Origin: Trichodelitschia bisporula
Lineage: Eukaryota > Ascomycota > Dothideomycetes > Phaeotrichales > Phaeotrichaceae
Direction of reading: 5' to 3'
NCBI GenBank assembly: GCA_010356995.1
Contig: ML996688.1
Coordinates: 434,001-498,000, forward strand
DNA: 64,000 bases
Shown: piece by piece, positions 1-15,051 of the stretch
How positions within the stretch are numbered: the stretch's first letter is position 1
Layout: each line of letters opens with the position of its first letter
Made by a program: the position numbers and the translations under genes
Notes under the pieces: model-generated
The model's input: only the letters and a program-made list of their open reading frames with translations
What the model was told of the DNA's origin: nothing
Database searches by the model: none

Positions 1-654
1 ATTGACAGGTTAAGGCGCTGGGGCGTTGCTTGACCCGGGTTGCCAGTCCTTGTGAGGTTATGATGTGGTCCTGTGCGTTGCACTACGGGTGCGGATGCGG
101 ATGCGGTTTACCCATCTCGGCGCCCTGGAATTGCACATCAGCTTGATTCTAGGCCTCAGAATAAACAGTGGTCTTGAATTGCTAGATGCTGATATGCCTT
201 GTGCTTGTTAGACGATCGTGTAATGTGAAGGTATGGAGGCTTATCAAAGCTGAGTGCACCAAAACCGGACCCTTTGATAGTTTGTTCTAGCTTTCTCCAT
301 CATCCATACAATCCACTACCTCTTGACTGAACAAGCTTCGATTGCCACAGCCCTTGCCAAAAAACGGCGGCTGCAAAACACTCCCCAAAGACTACCCCCA
401 GGACTGCAACGTTCCTTTCACCAAAGGACATCCTCTACGCTTCTCCTCTTCTACATACGTACTAGCGTCCTTCGTTTCAACTACGTATTCACGAGCCAAG
501 TCACGAGCCTCGACGAGTCGAGGAGTATAAGTATATTCGACTTAATATTTTCTAGAACCAAACATCTTCGACAACAACTCATCCACCGTCAACATCCCCC
601 CACTCCCCCAACAACAAGAACCAAAGCCGGCGAAAACGCAAAATCGCCGCAGAA
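1..654. other. Left-edge intergenic region, probable 3' flank of an off-window paralogue
   Basis: No supportable coding region. Bases about 1-205 resemble bases about 1241-1440: both carry a GTTTACCC(A/G)TCTC block, then GCGCC, a GCACATC block, and an ATGCTGATATG(C/T)CTTGT block in the same order and nearly the same spacing, offset about 1240 bp. Since the second copy lies just downstream of the small-gene candidate at 655-1122, the first copy is probably the 3' flank of a diverged tandem paralogue lying outside the window. The rest (210-654) is the upstream region of the small-gene candidate. It is pyrimidine- and A-rich from about 360. Confidence 0.4.
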
Positions 655-1122
655 ATGGAGGTGACGGGTAAGTCTCCTACTCCTATATATCCCCCTTAAC
701 CACTGTAATTCCCTATCTCCAGACGCGTCCAAGCTCAACACTGGCGGCAAGCCCAACGCCAGCGGCCCGGCTAAGGATCTCAACCTCCACGACAAGATGG
801 AGGTAAGCCTAGGAGCCTGTCGGGTCGTCGTCGTCACGAACGGTGTGGCCTGTGCGTGCACCCGCGGCCTCTGCTTCCCCCGTGTGAACAACAGCACCAG
901 GGTGTCCATCATGAAGCACGTCTGTATCAACTGCCATCATATGATGGAATGGCATGACTTGTACAGTGGCGAGTATAGTAAGTATCTTTATATCTACATG
1001 TCAGCTTTTCGTATATACAATTCTAGAACTAACAAGTACCCACTTTCCCCCTGAATGGACGCTGAGCTGACTTGACTATAGCCTCCCACGCCTCCATGGA
1101 ACAAGGGCAGCAGGGCCAGTAG
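655..1122 (+). CDS. Small hypothetical protein, two putative introns, Cys/His-containing (tentative)
   Basis: I do not recognise the family. A model of exons 655-667, 723-977 and 1082-1122 gives 102 residues. It starts MEVTDASKLNTGG and ends SMEQGQQGQ. Intron 1 has a clean GTAAGT donor and CAG acceptor. Intron 2 has GTAAGT and TATAG. The middle exon encodes several cysteines and histidines (a CAC...C pair and a CINCHH motif), which could bind metal or be chance. A GTAAGC at 803 could be a further donor, which would remove the Cys/His part and change the C-terminus, so the middle of the protein is uncertain. Support is splice-site quality, frame closure, and the apparent duplication of the downstream flank. 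It could also be a non-coding transcript. Confidence 0.33.
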
Positions 1123-1922
1123 GTTGGGTGGATTTGACGAATCATGGCGTTGAGGCGCGATTACTTGCGGAGTGTGGCTTCTTAGACAGTGACCGTCATT
1201 TGGATGGCTTGATCTAGGTTGCGGGAATTCTTTGTGTGCTTTTGATGCGTGTGATGGTGTTGAAGGTGTTGCTAGACCTGAGCCGCCGGTGTGCGTGTGC
1301 TTATGAGGAGTCAGTTATGTTGCAACATGGATACGAATGCCGTTTACCCGTCTCCAGCGCCATAGAGACGCACATCGGTTAAGTCTTCAAAATCTCCGAA
1401 TGCTGATATGTCTTGTTTTTGCCCATGAAACACATGTAGTAGCTGCCGGCAGGTACGTGGAGTGATGTATCATTACTGATGTCAACATCAAGCTCGCTTG
1501 ACATGTTAGCCACTCCTTCCTAGCGTTCGTGGCGTCTTCCCTGCCCGTGGGTTAGGTATCCTTCCCAAAGCGAAGGACAACACCTGCCCCACGAACCAGC
1601 ACTCTCAGGCCCTCAAGCACTCGACCGCGGGACCAAAAATATACACAATAAGACCTGAATTTCAGAGTTGCACCTAGCCTTTGGGCCGCACCCTATCGTA
1701 GAGCGCTATATACAAAGCCGCCGCCCTACCAACCGTCAATTGGCAGACCGCGCAAGCTCACACTCAGCACAATCGCACATCTCGAAAACACGCAACACCG
1801 TCTACGCTATCCGCGCAAAAAACTTTTATCATCTTCCATCATCTCATCTCCGCTAATCACACAAAATTTCCTCCCAACAGTTACAATCCCCATCAAACGC
1901 CCCGCACCAATTCTCTCTGCGT
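1123..1922. other. Intergenic region between convergent small gene and ARG5,6
   Basis: 3' flanks of two convergent genes. The part at about 1241-1440 is the second copy of the diverged repeat described for the left edge. No ORF here has recognisable domains; the short frames at 1668-1856 are A/C-rich and unconvincing. Confidence 0.5.
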
Positions 1923-5851
<3,929 letters not shown>

Positions 5852-6409
5852 CTACTTCTTGCTCTGGGTAACTGAGCCGGTCAGCTTCGTATCAGAAACC
5901 GCAAGGACAACTTACTTGGAACGACAATGACAATGACGAGAATAATGATGACAGCGGCGGCGATGCACATCCGCATCTTCATGTCCTTCCACCACATCTG
6001 CTTGCGCACACGGTTGGCTCCACGGCGGAAGCCCTGGGCCGACTGGGCGAGGTTGTCCGTCTTGCCTTGCAGCGAGTCCAGGTGCTCACCGCGCTCCGAC
6101 ACCTTGTTGATATTGTCACGCATGATGCCTACGGTGCTGTCGATTTCCTGGGCATGTCAGCTGCTGCCTCGGCAAAGGGCCATTCCGCAGTGCTCCTGAC
6201 ATCGCCAACTCAGTCAAACACAGAGGCCACCGTGCAGTGAGCCAGTGCGCGACGAAGCTGGACGTCAGGAGTACCGCGAACTGGAGTTGTAATAAACGTA
6301 CCGCTTGAAGAGCCGCGGTGCGGCTGTTGCCGCCCTGCGCCGTACCAGCTCCAGCATTGGGGCCGCCGGCGGGGATGTAGGGATCGTAGGGCTGGTTGTT
6401 GTCGGCCAT
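5852..6409 (-). CDS. SNC1: Synaptobrevin / VAMP R-SNARE
   Basis: Vesicle R-SNARE of exocytic and endocytic-recycling membranes. It pairs with plasma-membrane Qa and Qbc SNAREs (Sso/Sec9 in yeast). Exons 6302-6409, 5916-6147 and 5852-5871 encode 119 residues, the expected size. The Gly/Pro/Asn-rich N-terminus (1-30) is followed by the SNARE motif (about 36-90) starting with [20 protein letters not shown]; Arg55 is the zero-layer arginine. A juxtamembrane [10 protein letters not shown] segment leads into one C-terminal transmembrane helix (about 97-112) and a short luminal tail, VPITQSKK. The final 20-nt exon is supported by a GTAAGT donor after VP and a CTCAG acceptor. It is divergent from the DFG5/DCW1 gene, 2.6 kb away. 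Confidence 0.95.
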
Positions 6410-8986
6410 TGCTTATGAGGTTGTGATGAAGAGAAGTGGGGGTCGGGGCTTGTAGAGGTCTGCTCGCACTGTGGAGACGTGCGGGCGTGGGTCGACAAAG
6501 AGCGTTGAGCGGCTTGTTCACCTGGGCGGCAGCCTGCGACAGGTGTCGTTTGAGGGAAGCGGGACCCAGTGAAGCTTCTGGGAGTGAATGGGCTGTGCAC
6601 TGGCAGGAGTGGGAAGTATGGTGATGGAATGCGAGGGCGGGTAGGATGGTAATGTCGATGGTGGATGGGGGTGGAGTTGACGTTGACGTGTGTTGGAGAT
6701 GAACCGGGGGAGGATGGATGATTGAGGTGATCAAGGCGAGACCGGCTTTCTTTTACTGCGACGGGCAGGCGCGAGTGAGTGAGCCCGTCCTTGGGCAAGT
6801 GAGAGTGAGACGCTGGGCGGCGGGGGGGCCAGGGGGGCGGGGGCTGGGCCAAAAACCCTTCTGCTCAGGCATCTGTGAGGCATTCTCACCAAATCTCGGG
6901 CTCCGACTTTCTCGGCCAACTCCTCCCCCACCAAAGGCGCTTACTGTGGCTGACACGTCAAAGCGGGAGGCACACTCGCCACACGCCACTGCTACTTCAA
7001 TCTGTACAAAGTGCGGAGTTACGCAACGTATGCGTAGGGCCTCGGAGTTAAATATAGGAAAGGATGCAGAAGCATATGAATAGCTGCCTACTACCGTACC
7101 CGTCTCTGTCTGGACGTTTGTCTCGCTGCTCGGACTTCTTCAGACTTCTCCCCTTCTTCAGACTTCTCACATCCGCCATCTGCATCACTTTCATCTCGAA
7201 CCTCTACTGAGCCTGAATCTCAGTAGCCGTTTTGTTTCACCCATCCACCCATACTGCGCTCCGAGTCTGGAAACTCGATGTGCCTCGTTTACTCTTCCAT
7301 TCCAGTCAAGAGGAGGAGCGGGCTTGTCCGCAATTAATGCACCACTTCCGGCCGGGGGTCGGTGACCACTCACTGGGTGCGGGGGGCCGACGACCTGAAG
7401 GTTGTGTCGCTGTTCAGCCAGACACAAGGCTGTGGTGATCCAGGCACGCAGCTGCTTTACTACGGTACTTGGCACCACAGAGCATCGAGGGAGGACTGAT
7501 ATACGTGGATCCGGCCTCGTCCGTCTTCGTTCTTCCGGTCAACTCTCTTGTTTCGATGAAACCATAATATGGCTGGATTCTGGGAGCGTTAAATGTTTGG
7601 TGCCGTCTGATACAGGATCCATCTTTCAACATGCACACGTTGCAAGGCTCCAGACCAGGCGATGTCGAGACTGTGGACTCTTACCAGCGCTTTCGCGGAC
7701 CGCCATGGCTATTTCTACGAGGGATGCGATGCCGCGCGTAACAATATGACCGGATTACGCGGGAGTTGAGGGTCGACACATGGCATGATATTCGGCATGG
7801 GTATGATGGGGGTTTCGGTGGGCCGTTACGGTATAAGCGGGTCCCGGGCTTTATGAAGCGTGTCAACAGTCCCGTTGGGGTTCCGATGCCATTTACCCTT
7901 GCTGATGGCATTGGTAACCTGATGGACGCGTTTACAGTGAGTACTGCTCTCGTCGTTCTATGATGATCCGATGCAATCCCTATGTTGTCCGGTTCGACTA
8001 CGGCTTCTTCCTCTCGCGTGGTAAGAGACAGGAGCAGGTCTACGAAGACTTTGAAGTGGTGACGAATGCTCGTTGCCCGGGAGGCGAGTTCCCGAGTGGA
8101 GGACGTCATCGTCTTTGCCTCCGAGCCTGCTTTGACAGCTTTTCATTGGCGCAGAGCCTCAGTTGCTGCGCCTCGCACCCTGGGACGGCTAGTTGCCGCA
8201 AACAGCCTAGTGGCCTGTGGAATCCTGGGAACGGGGACAAGATGTGACAGGCCAGGCTACAAATGAGGCCACAACAAGGCAACAAATACGGAAAACAAGG
8301 GGTTGAAGGGAGATGGAAAGAGGCGTAAGAGAGAAGCTGAGGAGGAAAGCGTGAGCGACTCCGCAGCCGCAGGACCCCCCCAAGGGAAGGGACCCAAAAG
8401 ACGATTCTCTTGTCTGGTGTTTCTTGTCTTTCTGTCCACCATTGCACATCATCATCACCACCCCCTCCCTCTACCCACACATTCCTACTCCTCCCTACAT
8501 CATCGTCGCTCTTTTGCTTTGATCAACAACTAAATCCGTACAGTAAACAATCAACTGCTGTTTCCTACTCTTGCACGACCAAGTACATAGGTTCTTCTAC
8601 ACCCAGCGCTTATAATTACCTAACCTAATCCATCGACCACCCACACCCACCCCCCCCCCCTTGAGCCTGCTTTCCTCCTGAGTTCCTTCCAACCGTCGCT
8701 TGCCGACCGACTCCAAGACCTCCAAGACCTCCGACACTCACCCCTTCACCTACCGCTTTCTCGCGACCTCGTCTCGGTCGTTCTTTGTTCGCCAATCCAC
8801 CTCTACCCTCGTCCCTCGTTTTCTACCTACAAGCACGCGCGGTGAATGACTGCGACATAATTCTTACTCTCTGTTGACGTCCTTCCGCGCTCCGCTACAG
8901 AGTCACCTCATCCATCCCGAGCTGTTGACGCTGGCGTTGACGCGCATCTTCGTCATTCCCGCACTTCTCTCCTCTCTCCATCAATC
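6410..8986. other. Long divergent intergenic region between synaptobrevin and DFG5/DCW1
   Basis: 2.6 kb with no supportable gene. It should hold both promoters. A 16-base direct repeat (CTTCTTCAGACTTCTC) occurs at 7135-7150 and 7153-7168. From about 8400 to 8986 the plus strand is strongly pyrimidine-rich (CT/CCA runs, including an 11-C run near 8650), typical of a long fungal 5' leader for the downstream gene. Confidence 0.6.
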
Positions 8987-10447
8987 ATGAAGTTCTCACG
9001 TCCACAATTTCTCGGTGCGCTGTTGGCAGCCTCAACCACCGTCCAAGCCGCAATCACCCTCGACCTCACAGACACCAGTGCGTCACGTTCAGCCTTCCAT
9101 TTCCCGCCATGCCTTGGCTAACCACTTGCAGAATCCATAAAAGCTGCCGCATCAAAAGTAGCTTACGGCATGGTCAAATACTACACAGGCAACAACACAG
9201 GCGATGTTCCCGGTAACTTGCCCCAGCCATACTACTGGTGGGAAGCGGGCGCCATGTTCGGTACACTGATCGACTACTGGTACTACACGGGCGACGACAG
9301 CTACAATGCCATCACGTCGCAAGCCATGTTGTTCCAGACAGGTCCGAATGCGGACTTTATGCCGCCCAATCAGACCAAGACTGAGGGTAACGACGACCAG
9401 TCTTTCTGGGGTCTGGCCGCCATGTCGGCCGCCGAGGCACGTTTCCCTAACCCACCGCCGGACAAGCCGCAATGGCTCGCGCTCGCCCAGGCCGTATTCA
9501 ACACCCAGGCGGTCCGCTGGGACGCGTCAACGTGTGGTGGTGGTCTCCGGTGGCAGATCTTTGCGTTCAACAATGGTTACAACTACAAGAACACAATTTC
9601 GAACGGCTGTTTCTTCAACATGGCTGCACGGCTCGGTCGCTACACTGGCAACGCGACGTACCTGGAATGGGCGAACCGCATGTGGACATGGGTTGGCGAC
9701 GTCGGACTCATGAGCCCTGATTATCATTTCTACGATGGCACGGACGATACCCTCAACTGCACCAACGTCAATCACATCCAGTGGTCGTACAATGCTGGCG
9801 TGTTCCTGTACGGCGCCGCCACCATGTACAATGTCGTAAGTCGATATCAACCTTATTTCGTGCATAGCTAAGCGCAGCAGACCACGGGCGCCGAGCAAGA
9901 AAAGTGGAAGAACGCGGTCATGGGCATCGTCAACCAAACCGACGTCTTCTTCCAAGATGGGGGCATCATGAAAGAAGTCGCCTGCGAAGACAACGGCAAA
10001 TGCGACGTCGATCAGCGCTCCTTCAAGGCCTACCTCGCGCGCTGGATGGCGGCAACCATCAAAGTTGCTCCCTTTACCAAGGAAGTAATCATGGGCTACC
10101 TATCCGCCTCCGCCGTCGCCGCAGCTGCGACCTGCACTGGCGGCGATGATGGCAACGCCTGCGGCCTGCGCTGGACGAAGAAGGTGAACGACGGCTCCCT
10201 TGGCGTCGGCGAGCAAATGTCCGCCCTCGAAATCATCCAAGGCACCCTGATCAATGAAGTCGACGGGCCAGTCACGAATAAGTCAGGTGGTATCAGCAAG
10301 GGCGACCCTAACGCGGGCAGCAAGTCTTCAGACACAAAGATCAACTATAACGCCATTACCGGGGGCGACAGGGCCGGTGCCGGCATCCTCACAACTCTTA
10401 TTCTGATATTCCTTTTTGGAGGCGCCTATTGGATGGCGATGAAGTAA
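8987..10447 (+). CDS. DCW1: GPI-anchored GH76 mannan endo-1,6-alpha-mannosidase, DFG5/DCW1 type
   Basis: Cell-wall biogenesis enzyme of the plasma membrane and wall, proposed to cleave and transfer the GPI glycan of mannoproteins onto wall glucan. Exons 8987-9077, 9132-9835 and 9881-10447 encode 453 residues. It has a signal peptide (residues 1-21, ending VQA). The GH76 fold follows, with [14 protein letters not shown] near 50, the paired-Asp region [14 protein letters not shown] near 110-125, and [11 protein letters not shown] near 255. Several NXT/S sequons are present. The C-terminus has a small-residue GPI-omega region followed by a hydrophobic tail ([18 protein letters not shown]). Start: the ATG gives the signal peptide directly after a pyrimidine-rich leader. 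DFG5 and DCW1 are paralogues, so the exact symbol is uncertain. Confidence 0.94.
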
Positions 10448-11403
10448 CGTGGTTTTTTTTTAGGGTGGGGTCATTTTCTTGGGTAATTTGGGTGTTTTAG
10501 TTTGGTTAGGGGCGCGTTTCGCATGGAGCTGCAGTTCTGGATTCCGATGCTTCGGGCGGCTGTACAAAGCTAATGGGATTGCGGGAGTGTGTGGCGCGGG
10601 TAGTACATATGCCGGGTTGCACACGCGCCTGGGCCGGCGAACCGACCGACCCAGCTGAAGAGAAGGAGGGAGTAGAAAGAGCAGAGCAGAGCACACGGCG
10701 CATGGTTTCCCACTTGGGTTTGGGGTCATTAAAACCGCGCAGGGCGTTTTATTTATCCTTTATATTGGCTGGGAGAACGACATAGGTGAGCATTTTGGGG
10801 TTTCTTGGGCGTTTTTTTTGTTTGTTTGGAGAGGCGATTTATGTATGGCACTCCTGATAGCGAATTGGAGGTTTCTGCCCTTAGGCGGGCTGTATGGATA
10901 CCTTTTGGGCTTCCCTATGCTTTTGGGGTCTTATATTTGCGCGTCAGTTGATGGTGAGGGTGGTGATGGATGTTGCGCTGTTGAGCGCGCTCTCCATACC
11001 CATAGGGCTGACGTCGTTGTGGGAGGTGACGTCAAACGCTACCCGGACGCCAGCGGATCGTCGCCGGGGAGTTTACCCGCTGGCTTGCGGGACCAGGAGC
11101 GGGACGAGCGGGCTACTGCACGCTCTATCGGCGGGTGGTCGCGTGCGCTAAAGTGGGTAATATATCGTGGGTTTGGGAGAGGGTGTCGTACCCTCGTAGC
11201 TGGGGCTCGGGCTGGGACGGGGCAATATATAGGATCGCAACGGCTATTGACTGGGGGGGTGGAGGAACCATGGAACTCCGAGGATTGAATGGCAGTGTAC
11301 GTATGCTATGCTCCGATGCCGTCGACGTCGGCATCCCGACCTCACCTCACCCCACACCATCCACCACGCCAGCATCTAACCTACACCTAACCTGCTAACC
11401 AAC
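10448..11403. other. Convergent intergenic region (DFG5/DCW1 and hexokinase 3' flanks)
   Basis: No gene seen. Holds two TGACGTC cores at 11009-11015 and 11027-11034, the second being the perfect palindrome TGACGTCA, and a short hairpin (7-bp arms GATGCCG/CGGCATC) near 11311-11331 that could act in transcript-end structure. Confidence 0.5.
11009..11034. promoter_or_regulatory. Pair of CRE/ATF-like motifs
   Basis: TGACGTCG at 11009 and TGACGTCA at 11027, centres 18 bp apart. This matches the CRE bound by Atf1/Atf21-type bZIP factors. It lies 3' of both flanking genes, so its role is unclear; it may be chance. Confidence 0.2.
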
Positions 11404-13458
11404 CTACTCCTCCCCCGGCGCACTCGCCCCCCTTGCAACCAACGCCCCAAGCGCCGCGCCAACTCCACTCCCATCCTTCGCAATCCCCACTCGAATCTTC
11501 CCCTCCCTCTCCCCAATCCCCTCCAGCGCCAGCCACACCTCCCTCATCCTTTCCTCGAACCCAGGATAGAACTCAACGAGACTGCCATCGACGCCGACGT
11601 CTACGATCTCATCCGTCTCTAGCCGACCGGAATGGATGGCGATAGCACCGATAGCGACAGCGGCCAGGCGAGCGGCGCGCCGGCCGACGGCACCAGCGAC
11701 GCGTTGTACGGCGCGCGCGGCGCCGACGCTCGTGCCTTCGACGCCGAGGTCGCGCTCGAGGGACTGCCGCGTGAGGGCGAGGGAGGGCGATGAATCGCCG
11801 GCGGCGGTGGACAGGAGCGCGGAGTCGAGGGCGAAGGGCGTGAAGAGGGGCGCGTCGGGGGCGACGCGGGCGGTGGAGTGCAGTTCCGTTTGGCCGGAGA
11901 AGAGACCCGTATCCTCTTGGTGCAGGGCGAGGAGCGCGCGGCGCAGGATCTCGCCGAGGAACATACCACTGACGCGTTTCTCGAAAAGCTGCATGCCGGG
12001 GTTGACCGATTCGGTGTCAAGCTCGCGGTCGAAGCGCGTTGTGGGCAGGGTGGCGAGGGCGTTGTCGAAGGAGCCCCATTCGGTGTTGACGATCATGTCG
12101 CCGGTTGAGGCGTCGTAGTCGGCTTCCTTGTTTGCGGATAGCTTTGTGAGGCGCGACAGCTGCTCGACGTAAGCGCCGTTGGTGCCGGTGCCGAAGATGG
12201 CGCCGAGGAGGGTGCTGGTTTTGCCGGGGGAGGTGTAGGAGCGTGCCATCAGGGTGCCGACGGTGTCGTTGATCAGAGCCGTGATGCGCACGGGGAGGTG
12301 GAGGGCATCAATCTCGGCCTGCAGGAGTGCGCAGATGTCCTTGCCCAGCGCGTCGGGGATGTCGTACCCTTTGGTCCAGCGCATGAGGAGGCCCCTGTTG
12401 ATGCCGATTTGGTGCACGGGGAAGGAGAAGGTGAAGCCCATGTGAAAGATTTCTTCTTCTTCGATGGCATCGCGACCCGCGGCTTTGACCTTGCGCTTGA
12501 CGCCCTCGTAGTGGTCGCCGTGGTGCTGTTGGAGGAAGAGCTCGACTTGTTTCGCGAGGAAGGAGAAGAGCTCTTTGGCGGTTTTGGCTTTCTGCAGGCT
12601 TTGGGGGACCTTGACTTTCGTCTGCTGAAGCTTGAAGGTGCTGTCGCCATTGAGTTCGATAGAACACACGCGGAAGTTGGTGCCGCCGAGGTCAACGGCC
12701 ATATACAGTCCCTGTTATGGTCAACCTCAGTCCAACATCTCCACGATGAACACACCTTTTCTGTCCCATTCGGCACAGCCGTCACATAGGTCGGGATCTG
12801 AGCCATACTGGTGCCATCCTTCTCCAACCCCTCATCTCTTCCTGTCAGAAAAGGCTCACGGAATATATTCTCAAAGCTTACCCATCTCCCTCAAAAACTC
12901 ATCCACAACCTTCTGCAGATGCTCATCCTTGAAGTCAAAGTCCTCCACCACCCGCTCCACAGCCTTTTCCAGCACCATATCGGAAGCCCTCGTTTGCGAA
13001 AGAGTATTCACACCCCAATGGCGAACCGAAGGTCGTCCCGAATCGTCACCACGTCCGTAAGGCTCACACGTCCCACCACCAAAGAGCCGATCCGCAAGGC
13101 AAACGCGGTCACTAGGATCGGTTACCGTAACCGGCGAATAGTACGCAGGAGTTCGAGCGTCACGGAGTTTGACCTGCACGCGCGAGAACAAAACTTGAGC
13201 GAGGAGAACGATGACGACAAGGGCGAGGAAGACAACAGAGCGCGGGAAAGGCAGGAGACGGCGCTTCGAATGCGGGGGGCGCGACTTGTAGACCAGGTGT
13301 TTACTGGTTGACGTCAATGGTGCGCGAAGCTTGTAATCCTTGCCGTGCTGAGCGGGGGTTATTGTAGTCTCGTCGGCGGGAGAAGAGGGATCTCGCCTGC
13401 GTGGGAGCAGCGAAGCTATGGTGGGCACGATAGCGGGGCGCGCGGAGCCCTGAATCAA
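11404..13458 (-). CDS. Hexokinase with N-terminal transmembrane extension
   Basis: Phosphorylates hexoses with ATP if active. Exons 12882-13458, 12756-12835 and 11404-12711 give 654 residues, against about 490 for cytosolic fungal hexokinases. The extra ~165 residues are N-terminal. A basic stretch (SKRRLLPFPR, about 63-73) is followed by one hydrophobic segment (about 74-92, VVFLALVVIVLLAQVLF), so it looks tail-out anchored. The kinase part is canonical: EGLEKDGTSMAQIPTYVTAV, the AVDLGGTNFRVC phosphate loop, GFTFSFP, the catalytic-Asp motif LINDTVGT, FGTGTNGAYVE, NTEWGSFD, and the C-terminal KDGSGVGAALGAL. The middle 80-nt exon is fixed by frame and family similarity. A. nidulans HxkC/XprF, a mitochondria-associated atypical hexokinase, is the nearest concept I know; assignment to it is inference. 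Extra introns in the extension cannot be excluded. Confidence 0.88.
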
Positions 13459-15051
13459 AAGACGGCGGCAAAAGGTGATGGGATAAATTAGTACATCCGT
13501 AGGAAGCGGGGGGATAGGTCACGATGAAGAGAAGGAGAGGAGGAGGTCGAGCACAGAAAGAAGGAAGGCAAAGCGGGGTAGGCTTATTGTGTGACGCAGT
13601 ACCACCCTACACCAGGCTGTGGAATGAGGTCAGAACAAGGTGATCTTGCACATGGGATCTGGGAATCGAATGCACTGCAGTTTTTTTCAAGTTCGCCTTG
13701 CCTTGCTTGCCTTTTGAACCCAGCATCAATCACTTGATACTGAAGAAACGCACCCACTCCGTACTGCTGAACATGTCAGCTTCCTAGGCCGTCGTGCGTA
13801 CTCACTATCGGTAGCTCCTGTTGTTCTGCCCTCATTGCAACCGCACTATGTACATCTCACGGCTGGTGGAGAGTGGATGGTACCATACACGATGACATCG
13901 TCTTCTCGAGGAGACCGGGGTCTGCCTGCCTGAGTACGCAGTAGGCGGCTGAAAGAGCGCGCTTTGTTCCGGCGAAATTCTCGTCACTCTGCGAGCTGCT
14001 GCACGTCGACAAAACAGACATCAGTGAGATGGCAAGAGGGCAGATATATCCTGCCCTCGCATTACTCCCACTTTCCCATATGTACACACACGCACTTGCG
14101 CCTCTTGTGCCTCCAAACTAACCTCCCCCACACACACCACGACAAGTCTAAAAGGCGAGTAGTCCGAAGGAGAGAAGAGGCCTACTACTGTACGAGAGAG
14201 CGTTCCGACAGACACAACAAAGGAAAATCCTGGTGAATTATGCACGAGAAATGAGCTTTCATTTCCCCATCTCCGAAAGCCTCCATCTTTGTGCCATGTC
14301 CCACCCTTTGCTGTTCTCTCCCACAATGCACACACATCTCCAGCATACGGTAGCCTTTCAAACATGCTCCAGAAAAACAAATTCGGTTACCGGCTCGCCC
14401 AAAGCGAGACCCAACCAACCCTTTCAAGTGTACTCGAGCATCTCCATACACATATAGAGATGCAAGAAAAACCCCCACAATCAATATGTCAATGCATCTG
14501 TGCCCTTCGCGCCCTACCCCCGAGTGGCCGGCTAACCGGTGCTGTGGTATTCGACGTAACTCTGCCAAATATCGGCGAAAAGCAAGAAAAACGCGAAGCA
14601 AGTGGAAAAAGGCTCCTGCTTCCTCAAAAAAGTCCCGTTTTCGCGCCAGATGTATGAAAGGGATGGCTCGACAATCCCGTCAAGCCCATCCTCGTATGTA
14701 CGTTTGAAAAGACACCCGCCTTGTGTTGGTGCGTGGAAGAAAGCAATAACAGAGCTCGCAAAATGACCAGTCCGGTGCTGCCGCCCTGTCTCCCATTCAC
14801 ATTCACTACAGTCATTAGCAGTCGCATCCAGAGCGCAACTGGCCGCCCGTGAATTGCCGCAAAGGCCTCCAGGACAATTAAGGATTATGGACAAAACAAA
14901 AAGCATGGTAGACCGATGTGGTCTCCGGGGTTCCCGCTGAATGCAATAGTGAATCATGACTCCGGCCAAATGGGGAGAAGACCAAGGACAAAGGAGATAC
15001 GAGAAGGCGTGAGTCGGATTTTCGTGAGATCTAAGAGAGAAGTGGTGTCGG
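13459..15051. other. Intergenic region upstream of the hexokinase
   Basis: Between two minus-strand genes. Contains the hexokinase promoter (near 13459-14200) and the 3' flank of the reductase-like gene. A minus-strand open frame at 14532-15167 overlaps the tail of the next gene and has no domain; I treat it as chance. Confidence 0.5.
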
